Positions 10,901 through 25,900 of a DNA stretch of 64,000 bases are shown in pieces. Under the pieces are notes generated by a model. That model worked only from the letters and a program-made list of their open reading frames with translations. It searched no databases and was not told where the DNA came from. Where the stretch lies: assembly GCA_949752745.1 (NCBI GenBank), contig OX457027.1, positions 61,548,329 through 61,612,328 of the forward strand. Direction: 5' to 3'. The translations under genes and the position numbers were made by a program. Each line of letters opens with the position of its first letter. Position 1 is the first letter of the stretch. This DNA comes from Protula sp. h YS-2021 (taxonomy: Eukaryota > Annelida > Polychaeta > Sabellida > Serpulidae).

Positions 10901-13900
10901 TTAGCCTGATTGGCTTAGGCCATCTATTGATGGCGTGAGCTTTTCAAATTAACAAAAGTCAGCTTGGTAATAGTCACAGCCTGTAATATGTATATGTGTC
11001 CACCCCCCCGTCCCCACACTTTTCGCTCGCACCCCTTGGATTTCTCTCCCGGAGCCACTGTCTTGCTAAAGTTTGATATACGTGCAGTTTTGATTATTCA
11101 TTATATAAAATAATTCCAATGAAGCGTATATTGTTGTGTGAAATTCCAGGTTATCAATAGCATTTTAGATGAAAGTATGCCGTCCAATGATCCCCTGCAA
11201 AACGTAGCCTTCCAAAGTTCTTCGGTAAATAGTGTGTCAACAATGACGTCACAACAGTCTTTTGAACCTGTGACCCAACTCAATCCAGGGGTCAGTGCGA
11301 CTAAGACCTCTGTGAAAACGACCATCTTATCTGGATTGGGTAAGTTGGCGTCTTGTATTTGCATTAAAGTAAGAAAAAAGTATATCAGTGAAACTGATCA
11401 TAGTTCCCCGCCGAAAGATATCTGAATGGGGAGCAGTACAACGGATTTTTTTATTACGGCTGGATCACATCACGAAAAGCATCGTGCCTCCACAAACAAA
11501 AATTTTGGTCATGTTGCAAGTTTCATAGTTTCGTCAATTTTTGGTCACATCCAAAAACAATCCAACGTCGCACAATCGCAATATATATTTCTTCGCTCCA
11601 TAAAAACTCAAAAGGCTGCCCTACAGAATAACTGAGAAATTGCTCGTATAAAAGTGCCCCCCACAGTAACCCGCACAAACAAAAAATTTTGTCAAGTTTT
11701 AAGTTTCACATTTTCGTAAATTTTTGGTCAATTCAAAAATAACCCCAGATCAGACAACTCCAACGTATGTTGTCACTTCCCACAAAAAATCAAGAGCCTA
11801 CGGTTAAAGGTGACTGAGAAATCGCGCGTACAAAAGTGGGGACATCGCGCCCCAACAAACAAAACATTTGGTCAAGTTTGAAGTTTCACAGTTTCTTCAA
11901 TTTTTGGTCAATTCAAAAATAACCCCAGGTCGCACAACTCCAACATATGTTGTTACTTCCCACAAAAAATCAAAAGCCTGCTGTGAAATGTGAGTGAGTA
12001 ATCGTGCGTACAAAAGTGGGGGCACTGGTGCTGGACAGACGGACAACGAGCGTTTTATAGGTTCCCCGCTCCGCGCGTACCGCGGCGGCGGGGGACTAAC
12101 AAGCGTGATTAATGTGCGCTGTTGAGTAACAAATGAAATCAGTATCCAAGAAATAAATCTTCCGCAATATAAGTGCCACGGAAAATCTCTTAACTTGCAA
12201 AAAATGTCACTAAACACCCAACATAATAAAGAAACTAACATTCGGCTGATTCCTTTGTTCACTTCTTTTGTTCAGGATTCATGTTCGTCCCCAAAAGTAT
12301 TTTTATCCCCCATATAATGGAGGTATATGGTTGAGTTTGTCCGTCTGCCCGCACGCTTGTTCGGGCTATATCTCGGAAACTATAGGTCCGATTGCTTTGA
12401 AATTTCACACACGGATAGAACACATATTCGGATTCGTGAAAAATTGTCAAAATGACAGTATTTTTTGCGATCATTGGAACTTAATGTTTTCGACGTTGTG
12501 TCCAGGCTAGATTGGATTGTCTTGAAATTTCACAAACGACCAGAGCACAGCATTGAAGGTGTGCACCGTAGTATTTTTATTCCGATTCATGGAAAGTGGT
12601 CAAACGGGCAGCATTTTAAAATTTGGTGAAAATGAGCATTCATACAAGTTTGTTCGCACAATGGAATGTCGTGTGACCTCCAAACCTATGGATCGGATTA
12701 ATCTAAAATATAACACACGTAATGACTTACTGGATTGTTGGTGCCAGCTTCCGCATAGCCCACCCTGACTTTCCAGTGAATCCTCTACATCCCGCTTCTA
12801 TCGGAATGCACCGCGCTCGCCAACCTGCTGCCTCGCATGCTGGTTTCAGCACTTCGTATTTGGCTGGCTTCCTGTCATTCGCCATTTCAATATTTTCTTC
12901 CCAGGACCTGTCAACTCTATCATGATCACTTGTCGCGTATTCGGTGACCACATGATGATATCAGGCCTCCAGGTTGTTTGTATGATTTAGAGAGAGCACA
13001 TATTGAAAGTGTTGAAAGTGTTGAGATTCATGAAAAATTACCAAAATAACAGTATTTTGAAATTGGGTAAAACCTCGCGTTTTGATATAATTTTGTCTGC
13101 GTAACTGAGCGTGTCGTCTTGGCTGTGCCGCCCCAACTATGTTTCTGATTTAAAAAAAAAGACTTTAGCATCGATTTCATAGACCACCTGTGCTACACGG
13201 GTGATCGTGTCTCTCTCAGGCTCCAGTTGCCGACAGTTTTGACTAGGGTGTGAAGAATACAGGCCTGTTGTGTACGAGCGCATAGTGTAACAGGTGGAAA
13301 CGAAGCCTGTCTTATTTGAGCACATATTTGATGTGTATGGTTGTTACAGTCGTGCTGTATCAATTCACTAAAACACATTAAAAGGTGATGACATCAATAA
13401 TAATAATAATAATGACAATATAATAATAATAAGAAAAATAATAATAATTATAATAATAACAACTACAACAACAACAACAGCAATAATATTAATATGAAAA
13501 ATCATTATCATTAATAAAATTTATTTCCAAATTAAATTTGGAAAAATAGGTGAATAGATAAAACTAGTTACATGTGAAATTAGTCAATTACTATAGTTGA
13601 TGTTTTAGCTCGAACAGGTTCAATAAGACTGATGACATCTGTGCCGAAGAAGCTCGAGTGCAGCCGATGCCCGATGAAGTTCCCGCATAAGAAAGACCTT
13701 GACAGGTGTCACTTCCTAGCACCCAGCCGTGAATCACTTCCGAGTGTCTCCGACCCAGCCATGAATCACTTCCGAGTGTCCCCGACCCAGCCATTAATCA
13801 CTTCCGAGTGTCCCCGACCCAGCCATGAATCACTTCCGAGTGTCTCCGACCCAGCCATGAATCACTTCCGAGTGTCTCCGACCCAGCCATGAATTACTTC

Positions 13901-16900
13901 CCGGTGTCCCCGACCCAGCCGTGAATCACTTCCGAGTGTCCCCGAGCCAGCCATGAATCACTTCCTATTGCCCCCGACCCAGCCGTGAAGGCTTCATATA
14001 AACAGTATTAAGTTAATAAATAGTAATAGTAAATAAAAATTGGAGGAAAAACAAGAAAGAAGAAAAAGAGTTGTGAAATAAAGCAAACATAAAACCAAAA
14101 GAAAGGAGATTCAAGAAGTGTAATTGTTTGGAACTTTGGAATGGTCAAAGCATTGATGGCCTGAAGACGTAAAAATATGGAAAACAACGTGGTTATATTT
14201 TTACTTTTTGGTTCTATTTATAAAAGGTTAATGTAAGTGAAGAATTTTGTCACGATGTTGTTGGTTGAAGTTGCTTATGTTTTGCATAATAACCTTTGTA
14301 CTTTAAACCTTCTGTGGGTAATTAATGCATAAGTGTGCCCCTATTTTCTTCTTTTGTCTATTTGCAGGCACTTCAGAGTACACACGGGAGATCGTCCGTT
14401 CGCCTGTCAGTTTTGTGATAAGAAGTTCAGCAGGTAAATCCCTCAACAACATTAATAAGTGTAAACCCTCTTATAGTATCTTTCCCCCTCCCCCTCAACA
14501 GTTTAAAGAAATCTTTTGTCGTTTTTCTTAAAAGAGAGTTTCAGTAATATATACTTTTTTCATGTAGCTGTTTCAGATCATCCTTTTTTATTTCTATCCA
14601 AGGCCACAAAAACATCTAGAAGAAAAAAAAACAGTAATTCAATTAATGGGATTTTTATGTTGTTGATAAAAATCAACAGTGAAGGTTTCCTGCAACACAC
14701 CACAGAAATGTAGACTCAAATGCGATTATTTCTTTGCATAAAAAATTAAAGTAGCGATTAAGGTTTGGCAGACTCGAATATGACTTTAGTATGGGAGATT
14801 TAAAAAAAAAGAAAGAAAAATGATAAGGTAAAATGTCTGACATTGTTGTTGTGCTTTGTTTAATATCATCCCGGGTTTATTGTATGTAGAAAGGATATTG
14901 TCCGCCTTTACTTATATTATCTGAAGCTGTACCTGTAAAATGAAAGTGTCGTTGATTCGATTTTTGTCTTGTGCGAGATAGCTCAAAAAAAAAAAAAAAA
15001 AAAAAAATGGGGGCGAAAATGCTAAGCCTTTTATGTCATATGAGCGTGTCTTAGCCATTTTGTTATCATGGCCACTTAAAAGCAAATGACTTGTTTTATG
15101 GCTATAAATACGACAGAAACAGCATCTTTAAGTAACTTTTTACCGTGTATTTGTAACAAAGAACACATGCCCTCCCCCCCTCCCCCTCTCTCATCTTCAA
15201 GTCTACAGTTGGCATTAGAAAACTGGCAGAAAAATGAGCTTTGATCATATTCAAGGAAGCTAAGAATGTGCTATGAAAAATTACAGTTCGGCACAGGTCA
15301 TCAATGATTATTTTTTCCGATGACACTCATTTGTGGACATCGGTTGATCGCTTTTTGACACGAAACGAGCGAGTCAAACCTTAGCAAGGCATACGCCATT
15401 TCCCGTTCATTTCCATAAATATAGACATTGTCTCGAATATTGCCTCGGTAATTATTATATCATTATGAAGATTATTCGCTTCTTTGACACCGGTGGCGTG
15501 GGCAGAGCAGTCAAATGGCTGCCTTGTGGAAGAATAGTTGGGGTGGTGAAGTATTTGGATTTCGCGGGGGGCGAAAGGGCTATGTTGTTATCCGAAGGCT
15601 AATGACCAATATCCAGTATCAAAGTAGGGGAATTATTCAACCTCTGAGGCTTGAGGAATGTTCCGGATCCGAAATACACTACCCTGTCGCCTCTGGCGGG
15701 AGGAGTAGGGGGGGGGGGGAAGATATCAATATTTAGCCTTTTTCCTCTGTCTTAAATACGAATATCTTTACAAACTAAACTTGCTGATGTTCATTTTAGC
15801 ATTTAGAGTCGATTTTTATTTTTGTATAATGTTGACATGTGTGGAGACTCCGCACGGAGTATAGATCTACGTGTTCTAGGAAACGCAAGTTCTTGTTTCT
15901 CATTTTATCATTTTTTCCATTTTCTGTGAGAATTATTGTACTGAATGTAAAATACCATCCCGATTTTATGCTCATTAAATGAATTCCCTTTGTGTAGAAC
16001 AATTAATATAAACTTTATGGGATATAAATCATAAAAACAAGGGTGTAATTTTGATGCGCAGGTGTTAATATTATCGTGCGTGATGTTTCTTGTGGAATGA
16101 ATAATCATTTGTGGGGTTTTGCACAGGGATCAGTTCTAGCACTAGACGTAGCAACGGGTATCATGATTTCAATGGGATTTCCGTGCAGTTTTCATATTAG
16201 AAAGCAGTAGTTATGACAATAAGTTGGAGGAGGAGGGGGAGGGAGGTTTTTTTGACCGTGTTCGTATTTTAATAATGAACTCGTTTTTGGAAAACAGGTT
16301 TCAGATGTTGACTTCTTTTGAGGCAACATAGAAGTACTGTTACGTGACTTGGCTAAATGCTGCAATCTGATTGGTTGATTTTCAAGTAATATTTTTTTCA
16401 ATGCTGACCAGAAGGCAAAAGTCCCCAGATGTTGCAAAATTTATTTGTGATCGAAACGCTAGTTAAGTGAGGCAACAAAGCATATATTGACTTATTTTGA
16501 GTCAGCATGAAGTATTCGTGCCTTTTCGGTTAAGAGTTTTGTAATTAGTCAGTGACACCTTCACGTTGACTTGAAAAATGCCTTGTTACATCACTTCATT
16601 GGCGTTTTGGTAACTTCAGTATTTACTGACATTTGCCTTCCGGTCAACATTGAAAAATTATTAACTTTGGGAATCGACCAATCACATTAAAGCCTTTAGT
16701 CAAGTCTTGAAGCAATTAAAATTGTTGTCGAGCCCTGATATGAAATGTCAAGATTGATGCTTTGTTTATTTTATTACCAATTTTCATTCAGTCGGTCTTT
16801 CTCAATAACTTGTTAGTATGTAACACTGTATTATTTAAAATCAAAATATACATCAAGCAAATAAGGTTCTACATCTTTTTTTATTGAAGGTGAAATAAGG

Positions 16901-19900
16901 CACTCTAGACAAAGCGACTTTATTCCAGAATGAGACTCGATCTAACTGAAATATATAGAGAATCATAGAAGCTGATTTGTCTTAGTGTAAGGTACTCTGT
17001 TCCGGAGTAGACTAACTTTAACTTTAGTGCCTTGATTCGCAAGTATCGAAAACACATGTGAATTCTTATGTGCTTGGTGTGCTCTTATTTTAAAAGAGAA
17101 CGTGTATTCCAAAGCGAAATATTAAACGCTTGACCAAAAAATAATATTTGAAAAACCACTTCCGCTCTTCGAGTAGAGTTTTAAAAACATTTCAGCCTGA
17201 TTTTGGTTTGCTTTTCTTTTACAGACAAGGCAAAGTTTTTCCTATATTTCGAAATTTTTCCAAGAAACTTTTATGCCAGTTCGAAACCTTTCTAGAAAAA
17301 ACATAGCTTTGCTGCTTACTCAATGAAACGGCACCTCTCCCCTCTTCCACCAACAGTAGTGCGTAACTGAAGCTGACAATTTATATGCACAGTTAGGGTA
17401 TTTAAAATGACCAGACAAGATTTTGCATGCACGTATCGTTCTTATAAAACCAAAACATGTGTTTCGGTATGATCAGCGCAAATAAAGCACACGTCGTTGA
17501 TGTAATGCACAGTATGGCTGTTGGCAGATGCTAGAGGCTTGCGTGAATGCTGCTGCGGCCCTTGCGCGTTGCATTTCTCGATGAAAAATCACATTTTTTT
17601 TGGCTTCACGTTTTGGTCATAAAAATGAAAACAAAGGCGAAAACAAAAAGTGAGGTGCACAACTTCAGATCAAGCAGTACGTATCCGCGAAATTTGGCAG
17701 TCCTAAGGTCGGTATGATCAGAGTAGTAGCGAAGGCGAAATGACGGACCAGTAAAGGGCAAAAAAAAAAATTCGGAACATTGGCCCTGTACAACTTCAAC
17801 ATACTCTTTGCGAGTCTTTGACTTGCTAAGTGGCAATAATAAAGGGTTATATCTTTACGTGGCTTCATAATTAAATATATTGCCTTTGAGGGATGTCTTT
17901 CAAAGGCAAAAATTAAAAACACCCTGTTGCTGTCCCTGCTGTGAGACGCTTTAGCTTTTTATGTTGTCATCACGTGTCGAGAAATGTAAGAATTGAACGT
18001 CAGTATTTGCAATGGTCTGCGGAGTAAACCTTTCGGTGAACGAAAGAGCTTGTGAATTAATCCCAAAATGAGTGTCCATATAATTTGCTGGGCTGGCAAC
18101 AAGTGCCACAGTACAGGCAATAATAGTGAGGGGAAATAAAATTGTGGCGCGCTGATGAGCAGGTGGAAATGATATTAAAAGCTGCGATGAGCATGGAGGG
18201 CAATTTTTGCTGATTTCGTTGTCATTTACCACGCTTCGCTAACATTTGCTGGACCCCCTATGGGCTTTTTCCTTCGTCAGTTGGATTAGTGTTGAGTTAG
18301 TTGTAGACGCCGTGAAAAAATCAACCGTAGCTTTTTTTTCAAGATTTTTAAGTGGTGAGACTAAGATATGTTTGACAACTGCGAGTATTCGTCGAGAATT
18401 ATCGGTGTTCATTTTATAGTGATGCGGTTTGCCTTTGGTACCCGTCAAGCTGTTAAGTAATATCCTATTTCCCGATTTTTAAGTGGTGCTGCGGAGATGC
18501 AATGAGTGGTTTCGATTATCCTTTTTGAATTATTCGATTTTTTTTTAAATATTTAGTCGCTACGCGGGAAAAATTCCACATGCATTTTTCATAATTTTTT
18601 AAGGAGTTTAAAGTTACACTTCAGAAAACAGAAGGCTGAGAATGTGTAATGCTCAAATGTATGCCTTTTTGTTCCGTCAAACCGAAAAGAAATTTACATA
18701 AAAAGAGATAGCGAAATATCTTTAATTAACGGGTATTCAAATAAATACTTAATAACTCGAAAACTCCTAAGTTATTTATTCCTCACAGGGACTATATGCG
18801 ATCGACCGCGTGTCTGTCGGTCTGTCTGTCATCAAGAGCTTGTTAACACGATAACTTAAAAACTCCTGCAAGGATTTTAATGAAACTTGGTATGAAGCTT
18901 CTATGGGAACAAACACAGATGGGTATTGTAAATGGGCCAGGTTCGTCCAAGGAAAATGGACCAGCTGGACTTGGAAAATTTCAACTATTGATGGTCGTGT
19001 TTAACTGATGGGGGGCCTGTGGGGAATATGTGGGCTTGCACACTGCTCTAGTTGTAAATACTAATACACAATATAATTGTATCATGTGACTTGATGTTAT
19101 TTATTTTTTTTAATTTTTGGTTTTCCATTTAACCGCGTAGTTACAAAATACCCTGTGTTTATTTGTTTGTTTTCAGATCGGATAAGAGGAAGATTCACGA
19201 GAGGACGCATACAGGGGACAAACCATACAAGTGCCAGGAGTGTAAGAAATATTTGGAGTTGTTTACGGAATTAGTGGGAATTTTGAACCCCTGGTTAACT
19301 GAGTTGTCCGTTTGGCAAAGAACGTTATACACTTAACCGATATGTACGATTACCCGGTATATTTTAAAGACGAAGAAATAGCGAGCGAATTTAAAATGAT
19401 ATTTGAGTAACCAATAGATAAACAGCTCTGAATTTGTATAACGTCCAGCGAAACTTAGGTTTAACTTACGTTCCATTCTGTCGATACAAGAAGAAAAACC
19501 AACATGCCACTTAAACAAAATAATAGCTTTCTGAAAAAAATATAATAATGTTATGGAATGCACTTGTTTATTTGATGCATGGTCAGTTATTTTGTGTAAG
19601 GCAGGAAAATGTAACCCATTTTTTCAGGGCTTAATGTGTTGTTTTTAAGAATCCACAAATACGACATTTACATGTGGTTTGCTAGTTATTGAGAAAGCTA
19701 ACTAAAAGACAATGCCCTGTCACTTGTGACACACAGCACATTCGTTAAGCCAATCATACTCTTAGCCTAAGCACAACGTCATTTTTTTTTCGCGCCACTA
19801 GAAAGTAAAGGGAATCCAAGAGACATTTCTTCAGAAATCAAAATAAGTGGTGTTTTATTCAGAGCTACGACAAGATTGAAGCTCGCCGTCTATTAAGGAT

Positions 19901-22900
19901 GAAAAGCCTGGATAACTCCAAGACAACAAGGTGCCACATTTCTTTAGTTTTATTACCGTCAGGCGTGATTTGTGAATAGTCCAGACTGCCATTACATTGC
20001 CGTGCTTAATAGATGTCACCCAAAAGCACTTAATATTAAACCCTTGTATTTCCTTAGTTACATTATACATCAGCGAGAATCTCGAAGCAGCGTGAAATAA
20101 TGGTTGTGAGTACGGCCATTTTTTACCCTTCCCAACCATCTCCCTATTACGTTTATTAATTGCTCAAACAACAGCGAATGCCAGCGCGCCTTCAAGGGTT
20201 AAGAAAGCTTGTTATTAAATGGTATTCTGATGTATTATATAAACGACATTGATGTCTTTTTTTCCTTGACGGGTTAGGCTGGGGTCCATCCGAAAATGTG
20301 ATTAATCAAAGTGTATTTTTGTCAATCTTTTGATAACCCATCAGTGGTGTCTAATGCCCAAATCATTCCACTTAGTGACTGAGTAATGGAATACCGTGAA
20401 TTGTATTGGTGACCCCGATCCGGCTCAGTGCTTGAAGTTGCGGATACGATAGTTCTCCAGAGGGGATTATCGTAAATAAAAAAACATGCATTGTTAAGGA
20501 CGGATCAGGTTTTTCGGTCGTAAAAGTTAATTTATTAATCAGACATCTTTGAACGAAAAAAAAATGTTGTCTTCAACTGAGTATAGAATTTGTCAACCTG
20601 TTACGCATAAGCGGCTTAAACGCCATTTCGTATCTGATTGAAGATATTTGCAGAAAAAATAAACAAAATGCAGTATGCAAAAACAAACAAACAAACCAAA
20701 ATGAACGAACAAAAAATGTCTTGTGAACCGTTTCAGGTGGCTGCGTAAGTTAAGGACACTGGCTCGTTGGGGGTGGGGGGGGATTGAGGGGAGGGGGGGT
20801 GCTTTCTTCATCTTATATGTGGCTGGGATTTATTCAATGGACTGGAATGTTGTTTCATTTCCTGTTTTTTTCTCTGACTCAATGCATCATGTTTATTGAA
20901 TGTTTTATGCATGTTTCTTACGCACGATTAGTTGCTTTCAAAGCTAATTGTCTTTGATTCATTTCATTTTCTTCCCGCAGTAACCAGTTTTTGTTGTAAC
21001 CAAAAAAAGCTTTACCATTCATGGATACCACTAAAGCAAACCGGAAATGATATTTGCAGCCTCCAGTAAGAAACCCAAGAGCGAGACCGGACTCGAAATA
21101 TAAATATAAAACGGGAAAATCAGTGCGTTATTTCTGCGGTGAGTGGGGGGGGGGGCAAGGGGTGCGAATTTTTGCTTTTTTTAACCCAGCCGACTTTGTC
21201 ATTATAGGGGGCTTGAATGTATATGCGTATGTTCGTTTGTTAAACTTTTTCTTTAAAATGCTACTCCTCCTACAGTTTTGCTCCAATCGTTTTGGTGTTA
21301 CGCAGGAATGTTCCCTAGATGGTCCCCACCTGGCTAGTACTTTTTTTGACGCTTGACGAAAAACTGACAAAATGGCGACACCTTTTGTGCCCGTTTTGAC
21401 CCATTTTTAAAATGCTACTCCTACAGTTTTACTCCAATCGTTTAGATGTTACGCAGGGATGTTTCCCAGGGGATCGCCTACCAGGCTAATATTTTTTGTC
21501 ACGGTTCGCCAAAAACTGCCGAAATGGCGGAACTTTGAAATTTGGCAAAAACTGGAATAAATGGTCTTTTTCTTTTTCAAATAGTTAGTAAATTTTAATC
21601 GAAAGTTTCTTGGGTGCTTCTCCACTTGGACTTTGCTTTTTTTCGCAAGTGACAAAAAAAAAAAAAAATGCCGAAATGGTGGAATTTTAAAAATTTTGTA
21701 AAATTGTGTAAATGTCGGTACGTGAATCGTCAAAACCCAACCTCTCCAACATACCCTAGCTTCGCTTTTTTGTATTAAAATTGTGAAAAAGTTCTTCATT
21801 TTTCGGCCTAACAGTATTCGTTTCAGAGTTTTTCTCTCTTTCCTTGTTTGGTAACTCGGCTGGGTCGTGTCCTTGGACATGCTTGTTTTTTTTTGTTTTT
21901 TTGTTTTTTTTGGAAGGATATTGAGAAATATGATCCAGTGCTCCACAGCAAATGGTTAGCAGTTGAAGTAGTTAGAGGAGCCAGGGCTTGAACAAGTGTT
22001 ACTGTGTCGTAGATTGTTCCTTAATTACTGGTCTTCCCTGACGGATTTTTAGTGTCTAAAAGTCAGTGTCGTACAGAGAGACAGCTGGAGGCTGCAAGAC
22101 CGGAACTCCTAATGCAACAAGTAAACACGGATCAGGCTGCTATTGCCACTGGCTTTGACACTTCATGATAAGAGTACAATTTAAATTTTTCAATATTCAT
22201 TTCAGTTATGGTAATAATACCCATAATTATAACAAAAATACCTTTAGTGATGAAAGAAGTACAAGGAAAATGGTTTGTATGTTGTTAAACATGTAAAGTC
22301 CTGTGTGGCCTTTTGTCTTAGACACAACTTATACACATGATTTACAGGGATGGAATTTTGCAAAAAAAAAACAAAAAAAAATTTAAAGGCTTTAGAGATA
22401 AGCTGTCTTTGACCTGTCTTTGACCCTGATCAAAACCGTTTTAGGACACTTAATATGTCTGACACCGGTGTCTTTTCCCTTTTATTTGTTTTTTAAGGGA
22501 ACGCGGTTGTTGGACCCGAACTGTTTTCTTCCTTCAGAAGTTAAGGTTTGTCTGCAGTCATTTCGAGCACTGTCATTTAGACAATGGGCTTAAATTGTTA
22601 TTTTTCGTGGTTTCGGTTTGCTTCAAGGCACCTGACAACTGGCTCAGCTTCAAAAGGATTATTTCAATAGGAATGTAATGAAAGCAAAAATAGACATTTC
22701 ACCATAAATACTCCTGACATGCAAATATGTAGGGAAGTTTACTTCGGCAGTTGTTTGCTTATGTCGCTGCGAACTGAGTGGCAGGATTGTCTTGTATCTA
22801 GGTGGCGCAGGGGTACGGGGGGGGGGGGAGGGGGAGGGGGAGGGGTGACACATGTGCCATAACACCCCTGGATGGGGAAAAAGGAACGAGTACTTGATCT

Positions 22901-25900
22901 ACAAGTCCATAGAAATGTGTCGCCAGAGGAGTGAAGTTATTATTATTATTATTATTTATTTTTTTTTTGCGAAACATTTGGAATAAATTTCTGATTTATT
23001 GAAACTATTACTAAGCATACAAGGTGCGTTGCTTCTGTGTTATACTTTGGACCATTCCCAAGCTGAATAAATCGCTACGGTTCACTACCGGTTCACTCAC
23101 CAACCGCTACCCCGGGGCTCAGTCAACATGCGTAAAAAAGGCGCAAAGAAAAGTAGTTCACAGTGTCACTATAAATAAATAAAAATAACACATAATCGAC
23201 GGCGATCAACGTAGATACAGATGATATTTGGTGATATTTCGTGTAATTTAAGATCGGAAGGTAGCATATTCCTGAACAGAATACAAAATGATATTTTGCA
23301 AAAAATAAGCGTTGCTGCTCTTCTTTGATTCGACGTGAACCCATTTTAAGTCCAACCACTTTTCACAGAAAAAAAGGATGAAAAGAAGTTAAATTACTTA
23401 GATAAACTCTAAAATGGACACGCTTCTGTTGAGTTATGTTAGAACTTTTATTTAAAATTAAATGCAGCTATTGAAAAAAAGTGTGATACAGGAGCACAGC
23501 TTCAAACATAAGTATTCGCTTTGGGGATTTTTTGTGGTTTCAATTTTTGATGTTTTCACTGCGGCACGTGCCTATGGGCAAGCATATATATTTTTTTTAT
23601 TTTTTTATTTATTTTTTTTTTGTTGCTTCTTCTAGCACCTTGTTAACCTCACGGTAACAAATGTTACACGTCAACAATACCGAAGTTAAAACACGTGTGT
23701 TTTTTTATTTTTTCGAGGAGCCTTGTACATATTCATTAAAATACTAAAAACTTGAAAGTTTAGGCGTTTTTGTGGCATGTACTTAGCTTCGAAGCAGGTG
23801 GGTGGCTCGGAATTTTTGAAAGTGATAGGAAGTTCTTAGCCTATATGTTTTTTTGTGGAGCTTTGTATGCAAACAGGTTGCTGTGCGAGAACAGTGGGTT
23901 ATCAAGCGTGCCAGACCCCCCAGCTATGTCATCTGCAGATTCTGATAATCCTAATGCGATTGAAATGTATCCATGGACGCTTGGAGTTGGAAAATGTTTT
24001 AGTAAAAAAGATAAGATTTCTGTAGTGACCGTGGTAATATAGTTGTTCAACATATCAAATAACAAGGCGATTTTTTAGTGTTTCCTGTGTTAGCTAAAGG
24101 ATATTTTATTGACAGTTTTTATATAAGCCAAAAGGGTTGACTCTGTGTCAGTTGCAGTCAAATATAAGTGACAATTCACTTCACTTTGATTGTGAGGAAT
24201 GAAGAAAAATGATTCGGTTTTTAGCCCAGACGACTGTCGTCGGTGTTCTCTACCATTCACTTGTGGGGTAACTGCCGTCCGCTGTGTGTGTGTGCGTGTA
24301 AAAAAAATGTTCAAAAAGCTCCTTTTCTTATATTTCTGGCCCGTTTTCTGTGATATTTCACAGGTTTGTTCCTTGGGCAATCCTCCACACAGCTTGTAAT
24401 TTTTGTTTGCGATTTTGTCAGAATTGACCGAAATATTGGCCAAATTTAAGAAAGCTCATAAAATGCTGATCTTTTTACAAATTCGGCCCAGTTGCGTTGA
24501 AATTTAACATGAGTGGTGTCTTCACCTTCCTGCATCAGGAAGGTTTTTTTTTTTTTGGTGATTTGACTACAAATGGCCAAAATATTGTCCAAAAATGGTC
24601 AAATTGAAGAAAACTCACAATGTGCTCCCACTTGATGCTTCTTCACCAATCGCATAATCGTAGGGTGTCATAATCGTCTTGCCCAAGTCGTTAGCGGGTT
24701 GGACTGGTAATCAGGAGGTCGTGAATTCAAGCCCCGCTCTCAGCACAATTTTCCTTGTCTCCCCTTCATGGATTTTGCAGGCCGTATTTATAGATCTGCC
24801 TTCACAGAAGCGTTGTGGCTTGTGATTGACAAGGTCGTGAGTTGAAGTACCGCCCTTTTGCAGACCATATTATTTTCAGTAGGTCTTCGGTGGAGTTCTT
24901 ACATTGTTGTTATCGGTCCGGCAAAAACTGGCCAAATGAATGGATAGGTGTTGAGAGAAACAAAGACGATGTTCCACACATCTAATCCGATCACTTTTGA
25001 TACAATATTGAGGTCTTCTATCAAATCTAAATTGTGTCAAAATCGGTCGATTTCACCTTTCACCGTTGTAATGTCTTCGGCTGGGCACAGTGTCCACGGA
25101 CATTCTTGTTTCTTTATCGAATTACTAGGGACTTTAAAATCCAATGGCCATTTTAACGACTAGTTTATTTGTATTTACAGAAACTAACCAAGAGTGTTCC
25201 CATTTTGGAAGGGGGGGGGGGGGAGTTGGGGAACAATTTCACTGAAAAAGGCCTTCTACCTAGAATCGCTTTTACCGAATCATACCGAGGTGTTCATCTG
25301 CACAGTCTTGGCATTGTCCAAGCATCCTGCTTTTCTGTTCAGTTCAATTGCGAGGTAAAATAGTAATATTTTTTTCTGGAAATAAAGTAGCTTTTTGGTT
25401 TGCTTTTTTAAAAATTATAAGTAACATTAGTTAACATCATCCAGCAACTTGGCTATTAAACGGCTATAGAAAGAAAACTAGAAAGAAACAGACTCCTACG
25501 CATCGTAAATATTTATGCCAAGCATTCAAAATCATCGGGATGCTTTTTGGCATTTCTGTACCGTTGAAAGTATATTAAAACACTAAGAAACAAAGAACCC
25601 AAGCAACCTTTTCAAAGGTTGAGGGTGTACCTAAATAACACTATTACCAATTAAGTATTGTATTTGATCACATAACAATAAAAACAGAAAAAAAATAAAA
25701 TAGCCAAGTTCAAAGGCAGGTTGAGTTGAATTGTTTTGATTTCAAGTAAATATCATAAACAACTGTTATATGCAGGTGCAACATTGAATTCCTTTTCATG
25801 TATAGGCGACAGCCTGAAACACATCACGTCTGTAAATCTTTATCTACCACAGAAACAAGCAACTATTTCTATTTCTTTTTATTTTTAATGTGTTTATGTT

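Larger units (their letters stand above)
14434..19176. other. ZFP64 intron 8 (4.7 kb)
   Basis: No exon was found inside. Contents: an A-run at 14983-15007, a CCGAAGG-rich stretch around 15530-15680, a small inverted-end element at 16899-17031, and a TCTGTC-type element at 18786-19056. Short open frames here show no family resemblance. Confidence 0.6.

Noticed and set aside
13722..13988. CRISPR-like array of 32-bp repeats
   Set aside because: Units are directly adjacent with no unique spacers, in an intron of an animal gene; it is a minisatellite.
21449..21946. 165-codon minus-strand frame
   Set aside because: Lys- and Phe-rich low complexity across the tandem units of a mosaic element.
24683..24745. 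Functional tRNA gene
   Set aside because: The acceptor and anticodon stems do not close, so it is listed only as a SINE-like relic.
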